Below, piece by piece: positions 41,634-50,000 of a stretch of 64,000 bases of DNA. The stretch is from assembly GCF_000367365.1 (NCBI RefSeq), contig NZ_BARF01000088.1, forward strand, positions 62,001 through 126,000, in the 5' to 3' direction. The notes beneath the pieces were generated by a model. It saw only the letters and a program-made list of their open reading frames with translations. It had not been told where the DNA came from and did no database searches. Positions within the stretch are counted from its first letter, which is position 1; every line of letters begins with the position of its first letter. The position numbers and the translations under genes were made by a program. The DNA is from Streptomyces prunicolor NBRC 13075. GTDB lineage: Bacteria; Actinomycetota; Actinomycetes; Streptomycetales; Streptomycetaceae.

Positions 41634-44600
41634 ATGGGTGTGCGTACCTGGGTCAGTGACTGGCCCGCCTTCCGTCAGCTCACCGGTTCCGACCCGCTGG
41701 GCCGGGGCCGGGCCGCCATGTCGCCGCGCACCGAGCGGCTCAGGCCGCGCACGGACACCGCCGACCGGGTGGTGAGTTCCGTGTGCCCCTACTGCGCGGT
41801 GGGCTGCGGCCAGCAGGTCTACGTCAAGGACGACAAGGTCGTGCAGATCGAGGGCGACCCGGACTCGCCCATCAGCCGGGGCCGCCTCTGTCCCAAGGGA
41901 TCCGCCACGCTCCAGCTCACCACCGGCCCCGCCCGCCGCCACGAGGTGCTGTACCGGCGGCCGTACGCCACCGACTGGGAGCCCCTCGACCTGGAGACCG
42001 CCATGGACATGGTGGCCGACCGGGTGATCGAGACGCGGCGCCGGACCTGGGAGTGGGAGTCCGAGGGGCTGCGCACCGCACGCACCCTCGGTATCGCCAG
42101 CCTCGGTGGCGCGACCCTCGACAACGAGGAGAACTACCTCATCAAGAAGCTGCTGACCGGCCTCGGGATCGTCCAGGTGGAGAACCAGGCCCGGGTCTGC
42201 CACAGCTCCACGGTCGCCGGGCTCGGTACCTCCTTCGGGCGGGGCGGCGCCACGACTTTCATGCAGGATCTCCAGCACGCCGACTGCATCGTCATCCAGG
42301 GTTCCAACTTCGCCGAGGCGCACCCCGTCGGCTTCCAGTGGGTGATGGAGGCCAAGAAGCGCGGCGCCCGGATCATCCACGTCGACCCGCGCTTCACCCG
42401 CACCAGCGCGCTCGCCGACCTGCACGTCCCGATCCGCGCGGGCAGCGACATCGCGTTCCTGGGCGGGATCATCAACCACGTCCTGACCGAGGAGAAGGAC
42501 TTCCGCGAGTACGTCCTCGCCTACACCAACGCCGCCACCCTGGTCAGCGAGGACTTCCGTGACACGGAGGATCTCGACGGCGTCTTCTCCGGTCTGGACG
42601 AGGACAAGCACCACTACGACCCGTCGAGTTGGCAGTACGAGGGTGTCGAGGTGCAGCAGCCCACGGGCGAGGTCGACGAGCAGTACGAGGAGCGCGTCCA
42701 GGGCTCCGGCGGCTCCGAGACACACGGCTCGGGCGGTGCGCAGACCGCGAGCAGGCCGCCCCGCGACGAGACTCTGCGGCACCCGCGCTGCGTCTACCAG
42801 ATCCTCAAGCGCCACTACGCCCGCTACGCCCCGGAGCTGGTCGAGGAGGTCTGCGGAGTACCGCGCGAGACGTTCCTCCGGGTGTGCGACGCCCTGACCG
42901 CCAACTCGGGCCGCGAGCGGACGAGCGCGTTCGCGTACGCGGTCGGCTGGACCCAGCACTCGGTCGGCGCCCAGTACATCCGCGCCGCGAGCGTGCTGCA
43001 ACTCTTGCTCGGCAACATCGGCCGCCCCGGCGGCGGCATCCAGGCCCTGCGCGGCCACGCCTCCATCCAGGGTTCCAGCGACATCCCCACCCTCTTCAAC
43101 CTGCTGCCCGGCTACCTCCCCATGCCGCACGCCCACGCGCACGAGAACCTGGACGCGTTCATCGACGCCAGCCGCACGGACAAGGGCTTCTGGGGCAACA
43201 TGCGGGCCTACTTCGTGAGCCTCCTCAAGGCGTACTACGGCGACGCGGCCACCGCCGCCAACGACTTCTGCTTCGACCACCTGCCGCGCCTGACCGGCTC
43301 CCACTCCACCTACGACACGGTCATGGCCCAGCTGGACGGCGCGTGCAAGGGCTACTTCCTGATGGGCGAGAACCCCGCCGTCGGCTCCGCCAACACCCGG
43401 CTCCAGCGCCTCGGCATGGCCAACCTGGAGTGGCTCGTCGTGCGCGACTTCTCCCTCATCGAGTCGGCGACCTGGTGGCAGGACGGCCCCGAGATCGAGA
43501 CCGGCGAGCTGCGCACCGAGGACATCGGCACCGAGGTGTTCTTCTTCCCGGCCGCCGCCCACACCGAGAAGAACGGCTCCTTCACCAACACCAACCGCTG
43601 GCTCCAGTGGCATCACGCGGCCGTGGAACCCGAGGGCGACGCCCGCAGCGACCTGTGGTTCATGTACCACCTGGGCAGCCGCATCAAGGAGAGACTGGCC
43701 GGCTCCACGGATCCCATGGACCGGCCCGTACAGGATTTGACCTGGGACTACCCGGTGGAAGGTCCGTTGCGGGAGCCGGTCGCCGCCACCGTGCTGGCCG
43801 AGATCAACGGCCACGGCCCGGACGGGGCGCCGCTCTCGGCGTACACCGAACTCAAGGACGACGGCTCGACGAGGTGCGGCTGCTGGATCTACTGCGGGGT
43901 GTACGCGGACGGCGTCAACCAGGCCGCCCGCCGCAGGCCCGGCAGCGAACAGGACTGGGTGGCCGCCGACTGGGCCTGGGCCTGGCCCGCCAACCGGCGC
44001 ATCCTCTACAACCGGGCCTCGGCCGCCCCGGACGGCACCCCGTGGAGCGAGCGCAAGGCCTACGTCTGGTGGGACGGCGACGCGGGGAAGTGGACCGGAC
44101 ACGACATCCCCGACTTCGTGCCCGACCGCGCCCCCGACTTCGTACCGGACGACGACGCGACCGGCCCGGACGCGCTGCGTGGCGACGACCCGTTCATCAT
44201 GCAGGCCGACGGAAAGGGCTGGCTGTACGCGCCCGCGGGACTGGAGGACGGCCCGCTCCCCACGCACTACGAACCGCAGGACTCCCCCTTCACCAACGCC
44301 CTGCACCCGTCCACACCACGCTCTCCCGTACGCCAGTTGCTCCCCCGCGAGGGCAACCGCTACCACCCGAGCGGCGACGACAAGGGCACCGAGGTCTTCC
44401 CCTACGTCGTCACCACGCACCGCCTCACCGAGCACTTCACGGCGGGCGGCATGAGCCGCTGGTCGCCCTATCTCTCCGAGCTCCAGCCGGAGTTCTTCTG
44501 CGAGGTCTCCCCCCAACTGGCCGCCGAACGCGGCCTGGAGCACATGGGATGGGCCACCATCGTCACGGCCCGCAACGCCGTCGAGGCCCGCGTCATGGTC

Positions 44601-44879
44601 ACCGCACGGATCAGGCCTCTGACGGTGCACGGCCGTACGGTCCACCAGATCGGACTGCCGTTCCACTGGGGCCCCAACGGCGTGGCCACCGGCGACGCCG
44701 CCAACGAACTCGTCGCCATCGCCCTCGACCCCAACGCCCACATCCAGGAGGACAAGGCCCTGACCGCCGACATCCGCCCGGGGCGCCGGCCACGCGGCCC
44801 CGACCTGCCGAAGCTGGTCGCCGAGTACCGCAGACGCGCGGGCATCACCGCCAAGACAGGGACGGAGACACGGAAATGA
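41634..44879 (+). CDS. Formate dehydrogenase, molybdopterin alpha subunit (Cys form)
   Basis: 1081 residues. N-terminal [4Fe-4S] cysteines in SSVCPYCAVGCGQQVYV, then RGRLCPKG. The active-site residue is Cys in NQARVCHSSTVAGLG, where FdnG has selenocysteine. Mo-bisPGD motifs: VIQGSNFAEAHPVGFQWV, GNIGRPGGGIQALRGHASIQGSSD, and the C-terminal domain with GWATIVTARN and HQIGLPFHWG. It oxidises formate to CO2. No twin-arginine signal is seen, so the catalytic part probably faces the cytoplasm. The insertion around residues 340-375 is Gln/Gly-rich and variable. Start ATG 41634 follows GAGAGGA. Confidence 0.93.
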   Translation: MGVRTWVSDWPAFRQLTGSDPLGRGRAAMSPRTERLRPRTDTADRVVSSVCPYCAVGCGQQVYVKDDKVVQIEGDPDSPISRGRLCPKGSATLQLTTGPARRHEVLYRRPYATDWEPLDLETAMDMVADRVIETRRRTWEWESEGLRTARTLGIASLGGATLDNEENYLIKKLLTGLGIVQVENQARVCHSSTVAGLGTSFGRGGATTFMQDLQHADCIVIQGSNFAEAHPVGFQWVMEAKKRGARIIHVDPRFTRTSALADLHVPIRAGSDIAFLGGIINHVLTEEKDFREYVLAYTNAATLVSEDFRDTEDLDGVFSGLDEDKHHYDPSSWQYEGVEVQQPTGEVDEQYEERVQGSGGSETHGSGGAQTASRPPRDETLRHPRCVYQILKRHYARYAPELVEEVCGVPRETFLRVCDALTANSGRERTSAFAYAVGWTQHSVGAQYIRAASVLQLLLGNIGRPGGGIQALRGHASIQGSSDIPTLFNLLPGYLPMPHAHAHENLDAFIDASRTDKGFWGNMRAYFVSLLKAYYGDAATAANDFCFDHLPRLTGSHSTYDTVMAQLDGACKGYFLMGENPAVGSANTRLQRLGMANLEWLVVRDFSLIESATWWQDGPEIETGELRTEDIGTEVFFFPAAAHTEKNGSFTNTNRWLQWHHAAVEPEGDARSDLWFMYHLGSRIKERLAGSTDPMDRPVQDLTWDYPVEGPLREPVAATVLAEINGHGPDGAPLSAYTELKDDGSTRCGCWIYCGVYADGVNQAARRRPGSEQDWVAADWAWAWPANRRILYNRASAAPDGTPWSERKAYVWWDGDAGKWTGHDIPDFVPDRAPDFVPDDDATGPDALRGDDPFIMQADGKGWLYAPAGLEDGPLPTHYEPQDSPFTNALHPSTPRSPVRQLLPREGNRYHPSGDDKGTEVFPYVVTTHRLTEHFTAGGMSRWSPYLSELQPEFFCEVSPQLAAERGLEHMGWATIVTARNAVEARVMVTARIRPLTVHGRTVHQIGLPFHWGPNGVATGDAANELVAIALDPNAHIQEDKALTADIRPGRRPRGPDLPKLVAEYRRRAGITAKTGTETRK

Positions 44880-45799
44880 CGGACCGTCACCTCTTGAGCG
44901 GCACGGAACCCGACCCCGCCCGCGACGCCGGACACCCCGAACCCCCGCCCCGCGTCGGCTTCTTCACCGACACCTCCGTCTGCATCGGCTGCAAGGCCTG
45001 CGAGGTCGCGTGCAAGGAGTGGAACGCCATCCCGGAGGACGGGCTTTCCCTCACCGGCATGAGCTACGACAACACCCAGGGGCTCGGCGCTTCCACCTGG
45101 CGCCATGTCGCCTTCATCGAACAGCAGAAACCACAGGTCCCGGCACCGGACGGCCGGACTCAACTCCCCTTGGTGGAGGCCGAGTCGGAAGCGCCCGGCG
45201 GCGAGCCCGGCGAGCTGCGCTGGCTGATGTCGTCCGACGTGTGCAAGCACTGCACCCACGCGGCCTGCCTGGACGTCTGCCCGACCGGCTCCCTCTTCCG
45301 GACCGAGTTCGGCACGGTCGTCGTCCAGGAGGACATCTGCAACGGCTGCGGCTACTGCGTGCCCGCCTGCCCGTACGGCGTGATCGAGCAACGCCCCGAC
45401 GACGGGCGGGCGTTCAAATGCACCATGTGCTACGACCGCCTCGGCGCCGGACAGGAACCCGCCTGTGCCAAGGCCTGCCCGACGGAGTCCATCCAGTTCG
45501 GCCCGCTGGACGAACTGCGCGAACGAGCCGCGCTGCGCGTGGACCAACTGCACGAGGCGGGCGTGGACGGCGCCCGGCTCTACGGCCACGAACCCGACGA
45601 CGGGGTCGGCGGCGACGGCGCGTTCTTCCTGCTCCTCGACGAACCCGAGGTCTACGGACTGCCCCCGAACCCGGTCGTCACCACCCGCGACCTCCCCACG
45701 ATGTGGAAGCACGCCGGTGCGGCGGCCCTCTCGCTGGTCGGCGGCCTCGCCCTCTCCTTCGTGCTGCCGGCCCTCCGGGGAAAGAAGGGAACACGATGA
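44876..45799 (+). CDS. Formate dehydrogenase, four-cluster ferredoxin beta subunit
   Basis: 307 residues. Four [4Fe-4S] sites: CIGCKACEVACKEW, CKHCTHAACLDVCPTG, CNGCGYCVPACPYG and CTMCYDRL...CAKACPTESI. One C-terminal membrane helix (AALSLVGGLALSFVLP) anchors it. It passes electrons from the alpha subunit to the quinone-reducing membrane part. ATGA overlap with the alpha gene. The N-terminal extension before GFFTDTS is short and acidic/Pro-rich. Confidence 0.93.
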   Translation: MTDRHLLSGTEPDPARDAGHPEPPPRVGFFTDTSVCIGCKACEVACKEWNAIPEDGLSLTGMSYDNTQGLGASTWRHVAFIEQQKPQVPAPDGRTQLPLVEAESEAPGGEPGELRWLMSSDVCKHCTHAACLDVCPTGSLFRTEFGTVVVQEDICNGCGYCVPACPYGVIEQRPDDGRAFKCTMCYDRLGAGQEPACAKACPTESIQFGPLDELRERAALRVDQLHEAGVDGARLYGHEPDDGVGGDGAFFLLLDEPEVYGLPPNPVVTTRDLPTMWKHAGAAALSLVGGLALSFVLPALRGKKGTR

Positions 45800-46752
45800 C
45801 GCAGACCGGGCGGGACAGCCATCGCGGTCGCCGCGGGCGTCGCGGGGAGCAACTCATGGTCCCCCGCGTCGAGTTCGAGTCCTACTACGGGCGCCCGGTG
45901 ATCAAGGCACCGTCATGGGCCGCCCGGGACATCGCCGGGTACTTCTTCCTCGGCGGCCTGGCCGGCGCGGGCTCCGTGCTCGCCGCGGGCGCCCAACTCA
46001 CCGGACGTACGACCACCGCCACGGCGATGAAGGTGTCCTCGCTCGCCGCGGTCTCGTTGTCCGCCGCCGCGCTCGTGCACGACCTCGGAGTGCCCAGCCG
46101 GTTCCCGAACATGCTCCGGGTGCTGAAGCCGACCTCGCCCATGAGTGTGGGCTCGTGGCTGCTCGCGGGCTACGGTCCGGCCGCCGGCGCGGCTGCTCTC
46201 AGCGCGGTCACCGGCCGGCTGCCCCGGGCGGGGGCGGCGGCGACCTCGGCGGCGGCGCTGCTGGGCCCGGCGGTGGCCTCGTACACGGCCGTCCTGGCGG
46301 CGGACACCGCTGTACCGGCCTGGCACGGCGCACACCGCGAACTCCCGTACGTCTTCGCCGCGTCGGCGACGGCTGCCGCAGCCGGGATGGGACTGGTCCT
46401 CGGCCCCGTGACCGAGTCCGCGCCGGCCCGCTGCGCCGCGCTGCTGGCCGCCGCGGCCGAGGTGACGGCGACCGAGGCGGCGGAGAAACGGCTGGGCATG
46501 GTCGCCGAGACCTACCGCCAGGGCCGGGCCGGAACCCTGCTGCGCGCGGCCCGCCTGCTCACCGCGGCCGGTGCCGCGGGCGGCCTGCTGCTCGGCCGCA
46601 GTCGCCCGGCCGCCGTGGCGAGCGGACTCGCCCTCCTCGCGGGCTCGGCGTGCACCCGCTTCGGCATCTTCGCGGCCGGGGTCGCCTCGGCGGAGGACCC
46701 GAAGTACACCGTGGTGCCCCAACGGGCCGACGACCAGCCGGACGAGGGCTGA
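45796..46752 (+). CDS. NrfD/PsrC-type membrane subunit of formate dehydrogenase
   Basis: 318 residues with eight or so hydrophobic segments. After a basic N-terminus (SHRGRRGRRG) it has FESYYGRPVIKAPSWAARDIAGYFFLGGLAGAGSVLA, ALVHDLGVPSRFPNMLRVLKPTSPMSVGSWLL and GPVTESAPARCAALLAAAAE, the NrfD/PsrC layout. It replaces the haem b gamma subunit of FdnGHI and hands electrons to menaquinone. ATGA overlap with the beta gene. Confidence 0.9.
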   Translation: MTQTGRDSHRGRRGRRGEQLMVPRVEFESYYGRPVIKAPSWAARDIAGYFFLGGLAGAGSVLAAGAQLTGRTTTATAMKVSSLAAVSLSAAALVHDLGVPSRFPNMLRVLKPTSPMSVGSWLLAGYGPAAGAAALSAVTGRLPRAGAAATSAAALLGPAVASYTAVLAADTAVPAWHGAHRELPYVFAASATAAAAGMGLVLGPVTESAPARCAALLAAAAEVTATEAAEKRLGMVAETYRQGRAGTLLRAARLLTAAGAAGGLLLGRSRPAAVASGLALLAGSACTRFGIFAAGVASAEDPKYTVVPQRADDQPDEG

Positions 46753-46820
46753 GGGTTGGGTTCCGGACGGGGGCTCCGGCGCTCACGCCCCTCTGGCACT
46801 GGCGCGCGCGGGTAGCGACC

Positions 46821-46877
46821 ATGTACCTGAAGGACGACGACACAGGACCGGGATCGCGACCTCGGAGAAGACGATGA
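46821..46877 (+). CDS. Possible 18-residue leader peptide before the ANTAR gene
   Basis: ATG at 46821 opens MYLKDDDTGPGSRPRRRR and its TGA overlaps the ATG of the ANTAR gene (ATGA, 46874-46877). The peptide has an acidic run then an Arg-rich end. There is no clear Shine-Dalgarno before it and short frames are common by chance in this G+C range, so it is only a candidate for translational coupling. Confidence 0.2.
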   Translation: MYLKDDDTGPGSRPRRRR

Positions 46878-47251
46878 CTTCAGACACCCCTTCGGGAGAC
46901 GGCGTGCCACATGATGTCCCGACAGAGCCTTCCGTGTCCGGGGAGGTAGTGGAGGAGATCGTGGAACTGCGGGAAGAGGTCGACCAGTTGAAGGAGGCCG
47001 TCACCTCGCACGCCACGGTGGACCAGGCCATCGGCATGATGGTCGCCCTCGGTCGTGTCACGCCGGACGAGGGGTGGGCCGTACTTCGCGAGGTCTCCCA
47101 GCGCACGAACATCAAGCTGCGCAACATCGCGGAACTGATCCTCATCTGGGGGCGCAACGGAGACCTCCCGTCCGACGTCCGGGCGCCCCTGGAAGAGGCC
47201 CTCGACAAGTACGGGCCCACCCAGATTCCCGGAGCTCCGCCCCCACCGTGA
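46874..47251 (+). CDS. ANTAR domain RNA-binding regulator
   Basis: 125 residues. VEEIVELREEVDQLKEAVTSHATVDQAIGMMVALGRVTPDEGWAVLREVSQRTNIKLRNIAELIL is a coiled coil followed by the ANTAR three-helix bundle, with the conserved A-x-G-M-M. No receiver or GAF domain, so it must be controlled by a partner or act constitutively as an antiterminator. ATG at 46874, behind GGAGAAG. Follows the formate dehydrogenase operon by 121 bases in the same direction. Close relative of the broken gene at 40.6-40.9 kb. Confidence 0.9.
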   Translation: MTSDTPSGDGVPHDVPTEPSVSGEVVEEIVELREEVDQLKEAVTSHATVDQAIGMMVALGRVTPDEGWAVLREVSQRTNIKLRNIAELILIWGRNGDLPSDVRAPLEEALDKYGPTQIPGAPPPP

Positions 47252-47401
47252 TCCGCGGTTGTCGTTTGCGGCGGCTCCAGCCCGGTAGTCGTAGGAAGGC
47301 GGACAACTGTCCAACCGCTCCCGGGAGGGTTCGGCAGTGAGCCCGCCACCGGCCACCCCCGGGAGAAGTCCCGCAGGGCGGCCGGCCTCACTCTCGGAGC
47401 G

Positions 47402-48193
47402 CTAGGCGGCGTCGGCGAGCACGCGTTCGCGCACCTGGGCGCAGGACGTACTGATCAACCGGGAGACGTGCATCTGGGAGACGCCCAGCTGCTCCGCTAT
47501 GCAGCTCTGGGTCATGCCCCGGAAGAAGCGCAAGTAGAGGATGGTGCGCTCGCGTTCGGGCAGCGTCCGCAGAGCGGGCTTGACCCCCTCACGGTCGACG
47601 ACCAGGTCGAACCCGGTGTCCCGCTCCCCCAGCACACCGGCGAGCGTCATGCCGACGTCCTCACCCGGCGCCTCGGCGTCCAGGGAGAGCGCGGCAAAGC
47701 TGTCCAGCGCCTCCAGACCGGTGCGGACGTCGTCCTCGCTCAGCTGCGTGTACTCGGCTATCTCGGCAATACCCGGGCGCCGGCCAGGGCCCTTCGCGGA
47801 CAGGTCGCGGAGGGCGACGCGCACCCTGTTGCGGAGTTCCTGGACGCGGCGGGGCACATGCAGAGCCCACATGTGGTCGCGGAAGTGGCGTTTGATCTCG
47901 CCGGTGACGGTCGGGACGGCGTAGCTCTCGAAGGCGTGGCCGCGCTCGGGGTCGTAGCCGTCGACGGCCTTGACCAGGCCCAGGGCCGCGACCTGGCACA
48001 GGTCCTCGAAGTCCTCTCCCTTTCCCCGGTAGCGGCCCGCGATACGTTCCGCCATGGGAAGCCACGCCCGGACGAGTTCGTCGCGCACCACGTCCCGCTC
48101 GGGTCCGTCGGGCAGGTGCGAGAGGTGGACGAAGGCGGCGGCGGTGTTCGGAGCGTCGTCGTGCGGATGACGCTTCCTGGTAACTGTGGCCAT
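47402..48193 (-). CDS. RNA polymerase sigma factor, SigB/SigF/SigG family
   Basis: 263 residues from ATG at 48193 (a GTG at 48202 would add three). Region 2: LPMAERIAGRYRGKGEDFEDLCQVAALGLVKAVDGYDPERGHAFESYAVPTVTGEIKRHFRDHMWALHVPRRVQELRN. Region 3 and 4: GIAEIAEYTQLSEDDVRTG, LPERERTILYLRFFRGMTQSCIAEQLGVSQMHVSRLI. This is the group that directs stress and development genes from GNNT...GGGTAC promoters and is usually held by an anti-sigma factor. No anti-sigma gene adjoins it, but an STAS-ANTAR gene lies 1 kb away. Confidence 0.95.
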   Translation of the reverse strand: MATVTRKRHPHDDAPNTAAAFVHLSHLPDGPERDVVRDELVRAWLPMAERIAGRYRGKGEDFEDLCQVAALGLVKAVDGYDPERGHAFESYAVPTVTGEIKRHFRDHMWALHVPRRVQELRNRVRVALRDLSAKGPGRRPGIAEIAEYTQLSEDDVRTGLEALDSFAALSLDAEAPGEDVGMTLAGVLGERDTGFDLVVDREGVKPALRTLPERERTILYLRFFRGMTQSCIAEQLGVSQMHVSRLISTSCAQVRERVLADAA

Positions 48194-48202
48194 GGTGCTC
48201 AC

Positions 48203-48659
48203 AACTCCCTCAAGGGGTTGTCGACTGGACGGTCCCATGGGAGCGAGCACGCGCTTACCGGGCGGAACACACCCGCGATCCGGCGTCCACCGGCTCCCAC
48301 GGACGTGCCTCCTGTCCGAAGCACTCCTATGGCGCATTCCCGCGCGGAGAGCCCCGAAACGGGCTCACGCACACGATCACGCAGAGCCAGAGAAAACCAA
48401 CAAATCGTGATGAACAGGGCGAGGTGGCGCGATGGTCGCGAGGCCGGAGTCGGCCGCGCGCTTCTACGGCGCCTGCCACTCGCAGATCGGCCGGAAGGCG
48501 GCAAGCCGGAGCGGACGGGCCCGTGGGGCTGCGGATCGTATCTCACCGTGTCGGACGGGGAGGCGACTCCGCAGCCCCACTCCCCTTGACCACCCAGCAC
48601 CGGGCCGGGTCCCCCTTGCCGCACGCTTCAAACAGCGGCGCGCGGTCAAGTCCGTGCCG
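48203..48659. other. Intergenic upstream of the sigma factor
   Basis: About 450 bp between the sigma factor start and the stop of the winged-helix gene. No coding frame with conserved features. It should contain the sigma-factor promoter; no convincing site was recognised by eye. Confidence 0.5.
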
Positions 48660-49031
48660 TCACCTGGCTGATTCGGAATCACGCTCGCGCGGCCGTACCG
48701 TCCGTGACCGCGGCGGCTGTCCGTCACGCTGATCGTCGTGCCGCGCGAGGGCGGACAGCAGCGCTTCGACCGTCATCCCCGCCTCGGCAGGATGCCGCAG
48801 GATGGTCCCCGGCTGGATCCGGTACGCGTTGGTCCGCCCCTCCCGTGTGCGGGTGAGATAGCCGTCCTGCTCCAGATCGGAAATGATCTTCTGGACGGCC
48901 CTCTCGGTGAGCCTGCACCGCGCGGCGATGTCACGGATGCGGATGCGATGCTCCTCGGCGATCGCAGCCAGCACCCGGGCATGGCTGGTGAGGAACGTCC
49001 ATCCGGCACGTGTCTCGGATACTCCACCCAT
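48660..49031 (-). CDS. Winged-helix regulator (MarR-like)
   Basis: 123 residues. AGWTFLTSHARVLAAIAEEHRIRIRDIAARCRLTERAVQKIISDLEQDGYLTRTREGRTNAYRI is a MarR/IclR-type wHTH; the C-terminal tail is Arg/Ser-rich. A DNA-binding regulator without a separate ligand domain. It diverges from the STAS-ANTAR gene (start 49166) and could control it. The ATG at 49031 gives the normal N-terminus; the ribosome site is weak. Confidence 0.85.
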   Translation of the reverse strand: MGGVSETRAGWTFLTSHARVLAAIAEEHRIRIRDIAARCRLTERAVQKIISDLEQDGYLTRTREGRTNAYRIQPGTILRHPAEAGMTVEALLSALARHDDQRDGQPPRSRTVRPRERDSESAR

Positions 49032-49165
49032 GCACCCCAGCCTAGGGCGTAACATTCGCGTATTCAAAGGAGCGAAATATATTTCAGGTATCTCTTGACG
49101 CGTTTCGCACGCCGCATGAAACTTGTACCGGCAGAGGACAGGCGAAGGCTTCGGGAGCGACTGCC

Positions 49166-49930
49166 ATGTCAGAACACGACTTCTCCGCCCCGCCCAGGAA
49201 CAGCAGCCCAGCTGTCTGTGCAACGCCGCGCGTCCCAGCGACTGTTGCCCCGTCGGCCTTCCTGGAGATCGTGACGCGTCCGGCCGGGACCCGGACGCTC
49301 GTGACGGTCTCCGGCGAGATCGACATCGACACGGAACAGACCATGCAGCACGCCTTGCGCCTGGCACTCGCCCGGTCGCCCGCAGGCGTGGACCTCGACC
49401 TGACCGGAGTCGGTTTCTGCGACTGTTCCGGCCTCAGCGTCCTGCTGCGCGTCCGCCGGATCGCCCTGGCCGACGGCAAGACACTCGGCGTCCGGGCTCT
49501 CAGTCCGTGGGTCGAGAGGCTGTTCACCCTCACCGACACGCTGCCGCTGTTCACTCACGCCCGAGCGCCCGTCAACGGGGTGGTCAACGCCTGGCACGGA
49601 CATCACGAACATTCCGCTGCGACGCACAACCCCACGGAGGAGAACGAGGTGTCCGACGAGGCCGAGGAGCTGCGCGTCGAGGTCGTACAGCTCAAGCGCG
49701 CGATGGTGACCCGGCCGGTCATCGACCTGGCGCGCGGAGTCCTGATGGCCTCCTTCGGCCTCAGCCCCGACGAGGCCTGGAACGTCCTGGTCGACGTCTC
49801 CCAGCACACGAACACCAAACTCCACCAGCTCGCGGAGGACCTCGTCGACTCGGTCAACGGGACGCCGCTGCCCGGCCATGTGCAGGAGCGGATCTCCACA
49901 GCTGTGGCCGAGGGCTCCCGCCCCGCGTAG
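49166..49930 (+). CDS. STAS-ANTAR fusion regulator
   Basis: 254 residues. Residues about 32-130 form an STAS (anti-sigma-antagonist) domain: EIVTRPAGTRTLVTVSGEIDIDTEQTMQHALRLAL, then VDLDLTGVGFCDCSGLSVLLRVRR, with the phosphorylatable Ser in DCSGL. Residues about 165-235 form ANTAR: ELRVEVVQLKRAMVTRPVIDLARGVLMASFGLSPDEAWNVLVDVSQHTNTKLHQLAEDLV. The fusion links partner-switching control to RNA-binding antitermination. Divergent winged-helix gene at 49031; SigB/F-type sigma factor 1 kb away. Confidence 0.92.
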   Translation: MSEHDFSAPPRNSSPAVCATPRVPATVAPSAFLEIVTRPAGTRTLVTVSGEIDIDTEQTMQHALRLALARSPAGVDLDLTGVGFCDCSGLSVLLRVRRIALADGKTLGVRALSPWVERLFTLTDTLPLFTHARAPVNGVVNAWHGHHEHSAATHNPTEENEVSDEAEELRVEVVQLKRAMVTRPVIDLARGVLMASFGLSPDEAWNVLVDVSQHTNTKLHQLAEDLVDSVNGTPLPGHVQERISTAVAEGSRPA

Positions 49931-50000
49931 AGCGGACGTTTCCCGGCGCGCTGCGCGGCCACCCGGAGGGCGGACGATCCACTGCCCCGAGGAGAGCGCC

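Noticed and set aside
41565..44741. Thousand-residue minus-strand frame opposite the formate dehydrogenase alpha gene
   Set aside because: Antisense shadow of a gene with clear Mo/Fe-S motifs; the frame has Gly/Val/Glu-rich low-complexity sequence and no ribosome site.
46753..46820. Terminator between formate dehydrogenase and ANTAR genes
   Set aside because: GC-rich runs are present, but no stem with a convincing loop and U-run could be drawn, so read-through into the ANTAR gene remains possible.
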